A stretch of 34,817 nt of DNA from Cyanobacteria bacterium bin.51 (GCA_013203655.1 JABMPN010000063.1:1-34817); one strand, 5' to 3'. Counted from the stretch's first letter, positions 7,849-16,465 are shown. The notes: generated from the letters alone by a model not told the origin. Translations and numbers: made by a program.

Positions 7849-9024
7849 GTGGTGATGATGACTGCGCCAGAGTCCATGACAATCCTCAGATCTCCCCTGG
7901 CGGCGGTCAGTTCGGGCCTCGACCTTCAAGGCAGCTTCACCACGGCCATGGAGGGCTTCGGCCTCACCCCTGGCACCGCCCACCTGCTCTGGCTGCCCCT
8001 GCCCATGCTGCTGGTGCTGGTCGCCGCCGTGATCGGGGTTCTGGTCAACGTCTGGCTGGAGCGCAAGATCTCCGCCGCCGTCCAGCAGCGGATCGGTCCG
8101 GAGTATGCCGGCGCTCTCGGGGTGCTGCAGCCCCTCGCCGATGGCCTCAAGCTGCTCTGGAAGGAAGACATCATCCCGGCCCGGGCCGATGGCCTGCTGT
8201 TCACCCTCGGCCCGATCCTGGTGCTGATCCCGGTGATCCTCTCCTGGCTGGTCATCCCCTTCGGCCAGCACATGCTGATCAGCGATGTGGGCATCGGCGT
8301 GTTCCTCTGGATCGCCCTGAGCAGCATCCAGCCGATCGGCCTGTTGATGAGTGGCTACGCCAGCAACAACAAATATTCCCTGCTGGGGGGGCTGCGGGCG
8401 GCGGCCCAGTCGATCAGCTACGAGATTCCCCTGGCCCTGGCGGTGCTGGCGGTGGTGATGATGAGCAACTCGCTCAGCACCATCGACATCGTCAACCAGC
8501 AGAACAGCGCTGGCATTCTCAGCTGGAACATCTGGCGCCAGCCGGTGGGCTTCCTGATCTTCTGGATCTGCGCCTTGGCCGAATGCGAGCGCCTCCCCTT
8601 CGACCTTCCCGAGGCAGAAGAGGAGCTGGTGGCCGGCTACCAGACGGAATATTCCGGCATGAAGTTTGCCCTCTTCTACCTGGGCAGCTACATCAACCTG
8701 GTGCTCTCGGCCCTGTTGGTGGCGGTGCTGTATCTCGGTGGCTGGGGCTTCCCGATTCCGGTTGAGTGGTTGGCCGGGGCAATTGGCCAGTCCGTCGATG
8801 CCCCTGTTGTGCAGGTGATCACGGGCTCCCTGGGCATCGTCATGACCGTGCTCAAGGCCTACCTGCTGGTGTTCATCGCGATCCTGCTGCGCTGGACCCT
8901 GCCCCGGGTGCGGATTGACCAGCTGCTGGATCTCGGCTGGAAGTTCCTGCTGCCGATCGCCCTGGTCAATCTGCTGGTCACCGCCGGGCTGAAGCTGGCT
9001 TTTCCTGCCTTTTTCGGCGGCTGA
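7849..9024 (+). CDS. ndhA: NAD(P)H dehydrogenase (NDH-1) subunit A
   Basis: Homologue of NuoH/ND1, the membrane subunit forming the quinone-binding cavity of the thylakoid NDH-1 complex used in respiration and cyclic electron flow. 391 residues from the GTG at 7849; the ATG at 7876 is an equally good start and closer to the usual length. Key motifs: [20 protein letters not shown] (loop 1), [36 protein letters not shown] and [20 protein letters not shown] (acidic loop near the quinone site). About eight hydrophobic helices are apparent. It is followed by a 131-base gap and then ndhI; the gene order A-I-G-E is the standard cyanobacterial one. Confidence 0.97.
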   Translation: MVMMTAPESMTILRSPLAAVSSGLDLQGSFTTAMEGFGLTPGTAHLLWLPLPMLLVLVAAVIGVLVNVWLERKISAAVQQRIGPEYAGALGVLQPLADGLKLLWKEDIIPARADGLLFTLGPILVLIPVILSWLVIPFGQHMLISDVGIGVFLWIALSSIQPIGLLMSGYASNNKYSLLGGLRAAAQSISYEIPLALAVLAVVMMSNSLSTIDIVNQQNSAGILSWNIWRQPVGFLIFWICALAECERLPFDLPEAEEELVAGYQTEYSGMKFALFYLGSYINLVLSALLVAVLYLGGWGFPIPVEWLAGAIGQSVDAPVVQVITGSLGIVMTVLKAYLLVFIAILLRWTLPRVRIDQLLDLGWKFLLPIALVNLLVTAGLKLAFPAFFGG

Positions 9025-9155
9025 GCCAGCTTTCGACCATCATGAGTGAGTAAAAGTACCTCCTGCAAAACCCCGTTTCCGCAGGCGGGCTCAGTTTCAG
9101 CTTTCGGGTTGCCCGGGTAGCCCCTCTCCCCTCTCACCTTCCGACTTCTCCAGCC

Positions 9156-9761
9156 ATGTTCGGATTCCTCCAAAAGGTCGGCGACTACACCAAAGAGGCT
9201 GTCAGCGCCGCCTCCTACATCACCCAGGGCCTGTCGGTCACCTTTGACCATCTCAGCCGGCGGCCGATCACCGTTCAGTACCCCTACGAGAAGCTGATCC
9301 CGTCAGAGCGTTACCGCGGCCGGATCCACTTCGAGTTCGACAAGTGCATCGCTTGTGAAGTCTGTGTTCGAGTCTGTCCGATCAACCTGCCGGTCGTGGA
9401 TTGGGCGATGAACAAGCAAACCAAGAAGAAAGAGCTGAGTAACTACTCGATCGATTTCGGAGTCTGCATCTTCTGCGGCAACTGCGTGGAGTATTGCCCC
9501 ACCAATTGCCTGTCCATGACCGAAGAGTACGAGCTGGCGGCCTTTGATCGCCACAGCCTCAACTTCGATAATGTGGCCCTTGGCCGGCTGCCAACCAGTG
9601 TCACCAGTGATCCGGCCGTCACCGCGCTGAAGGAGCTGGCCTATCTGCCCCAGGGTGAGATGGATCCCCACGGCGTCGATCCAGCCCGGCCCCGGGCCGG
9701 CAAGCTCCCCGACCAGGTGCTGGCTGAACTCAAGGCCGGCTCAAATGGGGAGTCAGCCTGA
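9156..9761 (+). CDS. ndhI: NDH-1 subunit I, 4Fe-4S protein
   Basis: Homologue of NuoI, carrying two [4Fe-4S] clusters in the electron path to plastoquinone. 201 residues. Two ferredoxin-type motifs are seen: [12 protein letters not shown] (from about residue 65) and [12 protein letters not shown] (from about residue 104), together giving all eight ligand cysteines. The C-terminal tail beyond about residue 160 is Pro/Ala-rich and variable. ATG at 9156. Its TGA overlaps the ndhG ATG by one base, implying translational coupling. The 131-base leader between ndhA and ndhI contains only a weak CCTGC/GCAGG stem and a three-codon ORF, and could hold a secondary promoter. Confidence 0.98.
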   Translation: MFGFLQKVGDYTKEAVSAASYITQGLSVTFDHLSRRPITVQYPYEKLIPSERYRGRIHFEFDKCIACEVCVRVCPINLPVVDWAMNKQTKKKELSNYSIDFGVCIFCGNCVEYCPTNCLSMTEEYELAAFDRHSLNFDNVALGRLPTSVTSDPAVTALKELAYLPQGEMDPHGVDPARPRAGKLPDQVLAELKAGSNGESA

Positions 9762-10390
9762 TGACGATTGCTTCCACTACCCAGGGAATCTGCTTCCTTG
9801 TTTTGTCGGCCGCCGTGGTGTTCGGTTCACTCGGCGTGGTTCTGCTGCCCAACATCGTCTATTCGGCCTTTCTGCTCGGCGGAGTTTTTCTCTCGGTGGC
9901 GGGCCTCTATCTGATGCTCAACGCCAGTTTCGTTGCCGCTGCCCAGGTGCTGGTCTACGTCGGCGCCGTCAATGTGCTGATCCTGTTCGCGATCATGCTC
10001 GTCAACAAGAAGGAGGCGATGGCGGACATTCCAGGCCTGGGCCTGCGTCGTCTGCTCTCCGGTGGTGTCTGCCTCGGCCTCTTCCTGTTGCTGCTGCGCG
10101 TCGATCTCACCACGCCATGGGCGGTACCTGGCCCCAGTCCGATCGGAGATGACGCCACCGTCAGGATCGGCATTCATCTCTTCACCGACTATCTCCTTCC
10201 CTTTGAGCTCGCTTCGGTGTTGTTGCTGATGTCGATGATCGGCGCGATTGTGCTGGCCAGGCGCGATGTCTTCAGTATCGACATCGTCACCGGTGATGAT
10301 GTCGATCAGGCCCTGATCGAGAAGTCCAGGACTCCCCTGCTGATCGAGACCCCCCCAGCTGAAACCACCGCTCTGGAGACCAGACGATGA
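9761..10390 (+). CDS. ndhG: NDH-1 subunit G
   Basis: Homologue of NuoJ/ND6, a small membrane subunit of NDH-1. 209 residues with about five hydrophobic segments: [20 protein letters not shown] at the start, then [35 protein letters not shown] (the conserved helix), a helix around 105-122, and [20 protein letters not shown]. The last 35 residues are a polar tail. The ATG at 9761 shares one base with the ndhI stop, and its own stop overlaps the ndhE ATG by four bases (ATGA), so I, G and E form one translationally coupled block. Confidence 0.96.
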   Translation: MTIASTTQGICFLVLSAAVVFGSLGVVLLPNIVYSAFLLGGVFLSVAGLYLMLNASFVAAAQVLVYVGAVNVLILFAIMLVNKKEAMADIPGLGLRRLLSGGVCLGLFLLLLRVDLTTPWAVPGPSPIGDDATVRIGIHLFTDYLLPFELASVLLLMSMIGAIVLARRDVFSIDIVTGDDVDQALIEKSRTPLLIETPPAETTALETRR

Positions 10391-10716
10391 TGACGACCAA
10401 TTCGATTGATGTGCCCCTGCAGGCCTATCTGGTGCTGGCGGCGATCCTCTTCTGCACGGGGGTCTGGGGTCTGATCAACAGCCGCAATGCTGTGCGGGTG
10501 TTGATGAGTATCGAGTTGATGCTTAATGCTGTCAATATCAACCTGATGGCCTTCTCCAGCTACATCGATGGCCAGCTCATCCGTGGACAGGTCTTTGCCA
10601 TCTTTGTGATCACCGTGGCGGCGGCTGAAGCGGCCGTGGGCCTGGCGATCCTGCTCTCCCTCTATCGCAACCGCGAAACCGTCGATATGGAGCGCTTCAA
10701 CCTGCTGCGCTGGTGA
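10387..10716 (+). CDS. ndhE: NDH-1 subunit E
   Basis: Homologue of NuoK/ND4L, a three-helix proton-channel subunit. 109 residues. Membrane glutamates expected for the family are visible in [16 protein letters not shown] (helix 2) and in [16 protein letters not shown] (helix 3). Two adjacent ATGs (10387, 10390) are available; the first overlaps the ndhG stop. nadK follows after 15 bases, so it probably lies in the same transcript. Confidence 0.97.
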   Translation: MMTTNSIDVPLQAYLVLAAILFCTGVWGLINSRNAVRVLMSIELMLNAVNINLMAFSSYIDGQLIRGQVFAIFVITVAAAEAAVGLAILLSLYRNRETVDMERFNLLRW

Positions 10717-10731
10717 TTTCTCAACCCGTTC

Positions 10732-11673
10732 ATGCAGCTTGAGAGGGTCTGGCTGATCCTGCGTAGCGGCAGTCAGGAAGCCCAGCGACAGGGTCGGCTC
10801 TGTGCGGCCGATCTCAAGGACCAGGGCATCCATGTCACGGTCGCCACCAGTGGTCTGGCCGCCAATCCGTTCCCAGGCCTGCTGGCCACAGAACCGCGCC
10901 TGCCGGATCTCACCGTTCTGCTCGGTGGCGATGGCACGGTGCTGGGGGCCGCCAGGCACCTCGGCCCCCTGGGTGTGCCGATGCTCAGCTTCAACGTGGG
11001 TGGCCACTTCGGTTTTCTCACCCAGGCGCGCCAGTTGCTGGTTCTTTCGCCTGGCACCCAGGACAATCTCTGGCAGCGGCTGCGGGACGACCGCTTTGCC
11101 CTGGAGCGCCGCATGATGCTGGAGGCTGTCGTCGACCACGGTGATGGCGCGCTCGCAGACCGAAGCCTGCCTGACGGGCAAGGGCTGCATCGTGCCCTCA
11201 ATGATTTCTATTTCCGTCCCTGCCTTGAGGAAGTTTCACCCACCTGCCTGTTGGAGCTGGAGATCGATGGGGAGGTGGTGGACCAGTTCCGCGGCGATGG
11301 CCTGATCATTTCCACGCCGACCGGCTCCACCGGCTATTCAATGGCGGCGGGTGGACCGATTCTGCACCTTAGCATCGAAGCCATCGTGGTCAATCCGATC
11401 TGTCCGATGAGCCTCTCCAGCCGCCCCTTGGTGGTCCCCCCCGGTTCGAACTTGGTGGTGTGGCCCCTGGGTGAAGCCAGTCGCCGGGTCAAGCTCTGGA
11501 AAGACGGGGCCCACGCCACCGTGCTGGAGCCTGGCGACCGCTGCGTGGTGCGGCGCTGTGAGCACTCCGCCCTGATGGTGGTGCTTGAGCAGAGCCCGTC
11601 CTATTACCGGACCTTGACCCACAAGCTCCACTGGGCGGGTGACCTGACCTCAGGTGAGCCATCGACCAATTGA
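10732..11673 (+). CDS. nadK: NAD kinase
   Basis: Phosphorylates NAD+ to NADP+. 313 residues. The catalytic GGDGT motif is at residues 65-69 ([15 protein letters not shown]), followed by [12 protein letters not shown], the ALNDFYFRP block and [20 protein letters not shown], which shape the NAD site. Placed directly after the NDH-1 genes, it links NADP(H) supply to the complex; this arrangement is common in picocyanobacteria as I recall. ATG at 10732. Cyanobacteria often have two NAD kinases, so this may be one of two paralogues. Confidence 0.96.
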   Translation: MQLERVWLILRSGSQEAQRQGRLCAADLKDQGIHVTVATSGLAANPFPGLLATEPRLPDLTVLLGGDGTVLGAARHLGPLGVPMLSFNVGGHFGFLTQARQLLVLSPGTQDNLWQRLRDDRFALERRMMLEAVVDHGDGALADRSLPDGQGLHRALNDFYFRPCLEEVSPTCLLELEIDGEVVDQFRGDGLIISTPTGSTGYSMAAGGPILHLSIEAIVVNPICPMSLSSRPLVVPPGSNLVVWPLGEASRRVKLWKDGAHATVLEPGDRCVVRRCEHSALMVVLEQSPSYYRTLTHKLHWAGDLTSGEPSTN

Positions 11674-11731
11674 TCGAGTCGGCCACGGATCGCCGCCAGG
11701 ATGGTTCGGACGATGGGGACTCACAACAGCG

Positions 11732-12235
11732 ATGGCACTGGAGATCGAACGACGCTTTCTTGTCGAGGGGAACCGCTGGCGAGAGCACATCCGTTGGCAG
11801 CAGCAGTTCCGCCAGGGCTACCTGGTGTCGTCTGAGCGGGGATTCACCGTTCGGGTGAGGCTCAGTGATGACGGCCAGGCCTGGCTCACCCTCAAGGTCG
11901 CGGCAACGGGGATCGCCCGGCACGAGTTCGAGTATCCGATCCCGTTGGGCGATGGCGAAGAGCTGCTGGCTCTCGCAGCGCATCGCCTCAGCAAGCAGCG
12001 CTTTGGGCTTGATTGTCCCGGTGGTGACTGGGTGGTGGATGTGTTCGAGGCGGAGAATGCTCCCCTGGTGCTCGCCGAGGTGGAACTCGAGCACGCCGAG
12101 CAGCCCCTGCCATTGCCAGCGTGGTGTGGCGTTGAGCTCACCGGGCAGGGGCAATGGAGCAATGCGGCCCTGGCAGCCCATCCCTACAGCCGCTGGTCAG
12201 ACCAACACTCACCAGGTTGGTCACACCAACAATGA
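11732..12235 (+). CDS. CYTH-domain protein (TTM-like phosphohydrolase)
   Basis: 167 residues starting at the ATG at 11732, chosen because the family signature EIERRFLV (ExExR type) comes directly after the start; the frame runs open upstream only as shadow. Further strands of the beta-tunnel are seen in GFTVRVRLSDDGQAWLTLK, HEFEYPIPLGDGEELL, WVVDVFEAENAPLVLAEVEL and the typical end PYSRW. Proteins of this type bind metal and triphosphate; single-domain bacterial members often act on tripolyphosphate, but the substrate here is inferred only from family. It starts 58 bases after nadK. The last codons overlap a cluster of TGGTC/GACCA palindromes. Confidence 0.88.
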   Translation: MALEIERRFLVEGNRWREHIRWQQQFRQGYLVSSERGFTVRVRLSDDGQAWLTLKVAATGIARHEFEYPIPLGDGEELLALAAHRLSKQRFGLDCPGGDWVVDVFEAENAPLVLAEVELEHAEQPLPLPAWCGVELTGQGQWSNAALAAHPYSRWSDQHSPGWSHQQ

Positions 12236-12258
12236 CCAAGTGGCGTCGGGCTGGTCAG
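12193..12258. promoter_or_regulatory. Cluster of TGGTC/GACCA palindromic repeats
   Basis: Within 66 bases there are three TGGTC half-sites (12194, 12218, 12252) and two GACCA half-sites (12200, 12234), plus ACCAAC at 12225. They form perfect palindromes TGGTC-A-GACCA (12194-12204) and GTTGGT-CAC-ACCAAC (12216-12230), and a wider GACCA...TGGTC pair (12234-12256). CTGGTCAG occurs twice (12193-12200 and 12251-12258). The cluster spans the end of the CYTH gene and the leader of the small gene at 12311. It could be a multi-site operator or a structured RNA leader; the regulator is unknown. Confidence 0.45.
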
Positions 12259-12310
12259 CCCATGCCTTAAGGTTTTCTTCTTGTTTGCCTTTGCCGGCTT
12301 GTCTCCTTCC

Positions 12311-12472
12311 ATGATCGGTCTCTACGACGATCGGGGTATGTTGCGTTTTTCTGGACGGGACGCCCTTGCCTGCCTGGATTACGCTGAGCTGTTCGGGCTC
12401 ACTCCGGACGGCTATTGCCTGCAGGCTTTGTCCGCTGAAGAACAATCGGAATCACAATCCGGGATCAGCTGA
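12311..12472 (+). CDS. Small hypothetical protein, 53 residues
   Basis: Begins MIGLYDDRGMLRFSGRDA, with a middle part LDYAELFGLTPDGYCLQAL and a short polar, Ser/Glu/Gln-rich tail. No membrane segment and no known motif; one Cys in each of two positions (ACLDY and GYCLQ). The pattern suggests a compact alpha/beta fold rather than random translation, and composition differs from the high-GC shadows around it. I chose the ATG at 12311 over a possible TTG at 12281, which would add ten less plausible residues. It lies after the CYTH gene and the palindrome cluster, convergent with the LuxR-type regulator. Function unknown. Confidence 0.65.
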   Translation: MIGLYDDRGMLRFSGRDALACLDYAELFGLTPDGYCLQALSAEEQSESQSGIS

Positions 12473-12490
12473 GTGCGGGATTGCTCCAAC

Positions 12491-12503
12491 GGCTCATTGA
12501 GCC
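12491..12503. terminator. Short perfect palindrome between convergent genes
   Basis: GGCTCA-T-TGAGCC is a perfect 6-base stem with one central base, in the 31-base gap between the stop of the small protein gene and the stop of the LuxR-type regulator. Its position suits a bidirectional termination or mRNA-end signal, but the stem is short and no T-tract follows on either strand. Confidence 0.3.
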
Positions 12504-12764
12504 TCAGGGAAGGTTGCAGCAGTTGAAGCCATCGCGGCAGATCTTGCCGTGATCCATTGCCCAGTTCAGAAGGGCGACCCGGTTCTTTGCGCCGGTTTTG
12601 CTGAAGATATTGCTGACGTGATTATCGACCGTGCGTTTGCTGATCATCAAGCGCAAGGCAATTTCCTGATTGGTCAGGCCGGTGGCAACCAGCTCAATGA
12701 TCTCAATCTCGCGCGCGGAAAGAATGGGGCCAGGCAGCTGGGCTAGACCATCTGGTGCGGACAT
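12504..12764 (-). CDS. Small LuxR-type HTH regulator, PedR-like
   Basis: 86 residues consisting almost only of a LuxR/GerE DNA-binding domain: LSAREIEIIELVATGLTNQE then IALRLMISKRTVDNHVSNIF, followed by SKTGAKNRVALLNWA. It has no receiver domain. It ends with a cysteine pair in NCCNLP. This size and C-terminal Cys pattern fit PedR, the redox-responsive regulator of cyanobacteria tied to photosynthetic electron transport; assignment to PedR is from memory of the family and not certain. I chose the ATG at 12764 because the longer open frame upstream runs into metF coding sequence on the other strand. It diverges from metF across 94 bases. Confidence 0.85.
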   Translation of the reverse strand: MSAPDGLAQLPGPILSAREIEIIELVATGLTNQEIALRLMISKRTVDNHVSNIFSKTGAKNRVALLNWAMDHGKICRDGFNCCNLP

Positions 12765-12858
12765 CAAGGATCCCAGCCTCCGGCAATCCACTCTAAGCAA
12801 CCAAAGCGCCCTGACCGCTGTTGCCGCATGATGGGCAGCGTCTGATTCTCCCCTTTCT

Positions 12859-13770
12859 TTGTTGTTGCAACAGGCGCTTGCCAATGGCCGCTTCGCGATC
12901 ACCGCGGAGGTCATGCCGCCGCGTGGCGGTGACCCCGGCCGGACCTTGAGGGTGGCGGCGGGGTTGAAAGGCCTTGTGCATGCCGTCAATGTCACCGATG
13001 GCAGCCGGGCGGTGATGCGAATGAGTAGCCTGGCCCTCTGCCGCCTACTGCTCGACATCGGCCTGGAGCCCGTCTTGCAGCTCTCCTGCCGCGACCGCAA
13101 CCGCATCGCTCTCCAGGCCGAACTGCTCGGAGCCCATGCCCTCGGCATTCGCAATCTGCTCTGCTTGACCGGTGACCCTGTCGGCGCCGGTGATCAACCC
13201 GGGGCTCGCCAGGTGAATGAGCTGGAAGCGGTGCGCCTGTTGCAGATGGTCAGAGGTTTCAATGCTGGGGAAGACCCCGTCAAAGGCTTGCTGAGCGATG
13301 GCCCCACCAGCCTGTTCGCTGGCGCGGCTGCCGATCCTCAGTCGCCCAGTTGGAGCGGCCTGAAGGCCAGGGTCGGGCGCAAACAGGCCGCTGGTGCCCG
13401 TTTTCTGCAGACCCAGATGGTGATGCAACCGGAGGCCCTGAAGCGCTTCTGTGGCGAGATCGCCGCACCACTGGGTCTGCCGGTGCTGGCCGGGGTGTTT
13501 CTGCTGAAGTCGGCGCGCAATGCCGCCTTTGTGAACCGGATGGTGCCAGGAGCCCAGATTCCCCAGGCCTTGATCGATCGCCTCGCCGCCGCTGAAGATC
13601 CGGTTGCCGAAGGAATCAACATCGCCGCTGAACAGGTGGCAACCTATCAATCGATCGCCCAGGGGGTGCACCTGATGGCGATGAAAGCAGAGGAGCTAAT
13701 TCCGCTGATTCTGGCCAAAGCCAGTATGGCCCCGGTTGAGCCGCTGTCGCTCAGACTCCGCCCTGGCTGA
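12859..13770 (+). CDS. metF: Methylenetetrahydrofolate reductase family protein
   Basis: Reduces 5,10-methylene-THF to 5-methyl-THF for methionine synthesis. About 303 residues, matching bacterial MetF. Motifs: the N-terminal catalytic glutamate strand FAITAEVMPPRGGD, NVTDGSRAVMRMS, LQLSCRDRNRIALQAELLGA, NLLCLTGDP, and GARFLQTQMVM in the C-terminal half of the barrel. The start is unusual: no ATG or GTG is available in frame before FAITAEV; the only choices are three consecutive TTG codons (12859, 12862, 12865), and an in-frame stop sits at 12829. There is no clear Shine-Dalgarno. The 3' end overlaps the convergent nucleotidyltransferase gene by 20 bases. Confidence 0.9.
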   Translation: MLLQQALANGRFAITAEVMPPRGGDPGRTLRVAAGLKGLVHAVNVTDGSRAVMRMSSLALCRLLLDIGLEPVLQLSCRDRNRIALQAELLGAHALGIRNLLCLTGDPVGAGDQPGARQVNELEAVRLLQMVRGFNAGEDPVKGLLSDGPTSLFAGAAADPQSPSWSGLKARVGRKQAAGARFLQTQMVMQPEALKRFCGEIAAPLGLPVLAGVFLLKSARNAAFVNRMVPGAQIPQALIDRLAAAEDPVAEGINIAAEQVATYQSIAQGVHLMAMKAEELIPLILAKASMAPVEPLSLRLRPG

Positions 13771-14935
13771 GGCTGAAATCGGTGCCGAGCAGCTCAGCCA
13801 AGGCCTTCTGATGAGGTGAAGGTTGGAGAACATCCTGGCGTCGCACATCGGTGATCAGCCAGTCCAGGGCTGCTTCTTGAAGATCGAAGTGGTCACCATT
13901 GCGGTCGACACAGTAGCGGCCGAAGACCAACTTTTCGGCCAAGCGCACGCCAGCGCCAATCCGGGAGTATTCAAAAATGATCGAGTTATCGATTGTGGCG
14001 CCTTCACAGATGTGGCAGCTCGGACCAATCATCGCCGGGCCGATGATTGTCACGCCCGGTTCAATCCGGCTCATCCCTCCCACGTAGACCGGTCCACGAA
14101 CATCAATCTGATCCCAGTCCGCAGCCACGTTAAGGCCCACGAAAATCCCGGGCCGCACCTGCCGTCCGGGGATCTGCACCTGGCGAACTTCGCCGAGCAA
14201 CACGCTGCGGATGGCCTGCCAGTAGTCGGGCACCTTGCCGATGTCGACCCATTCAAAATCCATCGGCAGGGCATAAAAAGGTGCTCCAACCGCCGTCAAC
14301 CTTGGGAAAAGATCAGCTCCGATGTCAAAGGGAATACCTTCGGGGATATGATCGAGTACTTCAGGCTCGAAAATATAAATACCAGTGTTAATCATGTCGC
14401 TGGCGGCATCTTCCAGAGAGGGCTTCTCCTGGAAGGTCACTACCCTGGAATCTTCGTCGGTGACGACGACGCCATAGCTGCTGACTTGATCCTTCGGCAC
14501 TCGTTTGGTCACCAGACTGGCGATCGCGCCCTTTTCCTTGTGGCGCCGAACAGCTTCAGTCAGGTCAAGGTCGATCAAGGCATCGCCACAGAGCACCACA
14601 AAGGTGTCATCAAAAAATTTCTGGAAGGTTTGAACTTTTTTGATTCCTCCAGCCGAGCCAAGGGCTGCGCCGATCAGTTCGCCATCTTCGATGCGCCCCT
14701 CAAAACTGTAAGCAATCTGCACACCGAATCGTTGGCCATCACGAAAATAATTTTCAATTTCTTCGGACAGGTGGGACACATTGACCATCACCTCGTCAAA
14801 TCCGTGTTGCCGGAGCAGTTCCAACAGAAACTCCATGACGGGTTTCTGAAGGATCGGGATCATCGGTTTGGGAATGGTGTGCGTAATAGGACGCACACGG
14901 GTACCCTTGCCGGCCGCGAGGATCATCGCCTTCAT
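13751..14935 (-). CDS. NDP-sugar pyrophosphorylase, mannose-1-phosphate guanylyltransferase-like
   Basis: 394 residues. The N-terminal nucleotidyltransferase domain starts MKAMILAAGKGTRVRPITHT and PKPMIPI, the nucleotide-binding signature; CGDALIDLDL and VTFQEKPS follow, with DFEWVDIGKVPDYW closing the domain near residue 240. The C-terminal part (about 270-345) shows hexapeptide-like repeats of a left-handed beta helix (GPVYVGGMSRIEPGVTIIGP and so on). The family activates sugar phosphates for glycan synthesis; sugar and nucleotide cannot be told from sequence alone. A good Shine-Dalgarno (AAGGAAGG) lies 5-7 bases before the ATG at 14935. Codon usage includes more AT-ending codons than in neighbours. 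It lies 50 bases downstream of scpA. Confidence 0.88.
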   Translation of the reverse strand: MKAMILAAGKGTRVRPITHTIPKPMIPILQKPVMEFLLELLRQHGFDEVMVNVSHLSEEIENYFRDGQRFGVQIAYSFEGRIEDGELIGAALGSAGGIKKVQTFQKFFDDTFVVLCGDALIDLDLTEAVRRHKEKGAIASLVTKRVPKDQVSSYGVVVTDEDSRVVTFQEKPSLEDAASDMINTGIYIFEPEVLDHIPEGIPFDIGADLFPRLTAVGAPFYALPMDFEWVDIGKVPDYWQAIRSVLLGEVRQVQIPGRQVRPGIFVGLNVAADWDQIDVRGPVYVGGMSRIEPGVTIIGPAMIGPSCHICEGATIDNSIIFEYSRIGAGVRLAEKLVFGRYCVDRNGDHFDLQEAALDWLITDVRRQDVLQPSPHQKALAELLGTDFSLSQGGV

Positions 14936-14969
14936 GGGCGCCTTCCTTAATTTGTCACTTCAAGACATC

Positions 14970-14975
14970 ACTATA
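14970..14975 (-). promoter_or_regulatory. Candidate -10 box for the nucleotidyltransferase gene
   Basis: On the minus strand the hexamer TATAGT stands 35-40 bases before the ATG at 14935, in a locally AT-rich 50-base gap after scpA. No good -35 match is present at the usual distance, so the call is tentative. Confidence 0.3.
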
Positions 14976-14985
14976 TGAAAGAAAA

Positions 14986-15912
14986 TCACGCCGCCTCTGG
15001 CAATCGAGCCGGCAAGGGAGCTGGCCCAGCTGTGCGTTGGCGTTCCAGCACATGGGCCGGTACGTTGTCGGTTCGTTGCTGCTGCTGCTGTCGCCGGGTC
15101 TCCAGGTGGTCCACCTCCTGCAGCCGCTTGATCTGAAGCGGACCAAAGAGCCCACCCTCCTGCTGCAGGTCGAGCCGGCCCTGGGAGCAGAGAAACAGCA
15201 AGGCCCAGAACACCCCCACCCGGTCGTCATCGAGATCGGCGGGTGCCGACGCTGCCCAGGCGGCAACCAGCTGTTCGAAGTCGACCCATGTGAGGGCCTC
15301 GGGCCACTGCTGCAGAAACAGGCTCAGCGCCGCCGTGGTTTCCGGCAGTTTCTCGCGGTGGGCCAGGGAGGCCACCTGTTCGATGGCCTCCCGCTCGCTG
15401 TAGGGCCGGCTCCTGGGCTTGGGGCGGTTGCGGCCGCCATCCTGCTCCAGCCGCGCGGCGATGTCCTCGAGCTGGCGGATCAGTTCACCGAGGCTGACAG
15501 GCCGTTGGAGCGGAGGGGGTGCCACCGGCCGGCGCCACAGTTGCCTCTCCGGCCGGCGCGGCAACACGAACCCTGCAAAACCTGCGTCCTCGTCATCCGG
15601 ATCAAAGCTGAATGGATCCTCGATCAGCTGCGGCGCTGGGAACGTCTGTCGCTCCAGCACCTCGGCCTTCAGGCCCACCAGCACTGCCGCGGCCAGGAAG
15701 GCCTCGCTGGACGCGGCCAGATCCTGTTCGTAACTGCCGCCCCGTCCGGCCTGGGCGGCCGCGATCAGACGGGGCACCTCGATGCGTCCGCGCAGCTGGT
15801 CAAGAAAGCCATCCACCACGGCGATCACATCGACGTCCCAGGGGTCGATGTCGCCACGTTCAGCGGCGTCCTGAAGCAGGCGAATGGCCAGCCTGGCGCC
15901 TGCGTCTGCCAC
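14986..15912 (-). CDS. scpA: Segregation and condensation protein A
   Basis: Kleisin subunit of the Smc-ScpAB condensin. 308 residues. The N-terminal Smc-binding part reads ARLAIRLLQDAAERGDIDPW then DVDVIAVVDGFLDQL, typical of ScpA, followed by a helix bundle with SEAFLAAAVLVGLKAEVLE. The middle is acidic and Pro/Arg-rich, and the C-terminal winged-helix contains WVDFEQLVAAWAAS and VGVFWALLFLCSQGRLDLQQ. The final 35 residues are Gln/Arg-rich and probably disordered. ATG at 15912; 88 bases separate it from the LapA-domain gene upstream. scpB is not in the window. Confidence 0.9.
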   Translation of the reverse strand: MADAGARLAIRLLQDAAERGDIDPWDVDVIAVVDGFLDQLRGRIEVPRLIAAAQAGRGGSYEQDLAASSEAFLAAAVLVGLKAEVLERQTFPAPQLIEDPFSFDPDDEDAGFAGFVLPRRPERQLWRRPVAPPPLQRPVSLGELIRQLEDIAARLEQDGGRNRPKPRSRPYSEREAIEQVASLAHREKLPETTAALSLFLQQWPEALTWVDFEQLVAAWAASAPADLDDDRVGVFWALLFLCSQGRLDLQQEGGLFGPLQIKRLQEVDHLETRRQQQQQRTDNVPAHVLERQRTAGPAPLPARLPEAA

Positions 15913-16000
15913 TCTTTCCCCTCGCTACGGGCAACGTACCCGGTTATGCCGGCTCCAGCCAGAAGCCAGCTGGAAACGATCTGGCCGGCGGCCCAATGGC

Positions 16001-16372
16001 TCAGTCGGTTGTGACGGCTTCAGTTGCTGGTGCTGAACTCTCCCCCGCTGCTGGCAGCAGGCCAAGCTGGGCATCCACCGTGGCCCGATAGCGCTGAATG
16101 TCGGCTTCCAGCTCGGTGATCTTCACCCGCTGGGCCTCCCGATCGCTCTGGGACTGGACCAGCTCCACCTTCTTGACCACGCCGGTCCAGACGGCGAACA
16201 CCCAGGCGGCAGTGGCGCCGATTCCGCCAACCACGAGCAACATGGCCGCGAGTGGCAGGGTGCTGGAGATGCCCGGCAGGAAATGCACGGTGGTCGCCGC
16301 CGTGTTCTCCAGGGTGAACATCACCGTGGCCAGCCCGAAGCTGAAGATCAACAGAAAATTCAGCTGTCGCAT
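16001..16372 (-). CDS. LapA-domain (DUF1049) membrane protein
   Basis: 123 residues. Two hydrophobic helices, about 4-25 and 38-63 (LPLAAMLLVVGGIGATAAWV), separated by a short loop with TVHFLPGISS, then a charged coiled-coil-like stretch (about 70-98, KKVELVQSQSDREAQRVKIT and following) and an Ala/Glu/Thr-rich tail. This is the lipopolysaccharide-assembly-protein-A domain layout; the E. coli protein works in envelope assembly, but the role in cyanobacteria is unproven. It starts at the ATG at 16372 and lies between scpA and ndhD, with a 114-base gap towards ndhD that holds a strong hairpin. Confidence 0.85.
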   Translation of the reverse strand: MRQLNFLLIFSFGLATVMFTLENTAATTVHFLPGISSTLPLAAMLLVVGGIGATAAWVFAVWTGVVKKVELVQSQSDREAQRVKITELEADIQRYRATVDAQLGLLPAAGESSAPATEAVTTD

Positions 16373-16465
16373 GGCTCGATTCAGCTGGTCTTAGTTGCTG
16401 GAAGGGAGCGTAGGCAGGGTGATCTTGTTGTGCAGTCCGCTGCCGGCAACCGCAGGGTTTCGTAA

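Noticed and set aside
9025-9155. Short ORF or riboswitch between ndhA and ndhI
   Set aside because: The ORF is only three codons and the CCTGC/GCAGG stem is weak; no known riboswitch pattern is visible.
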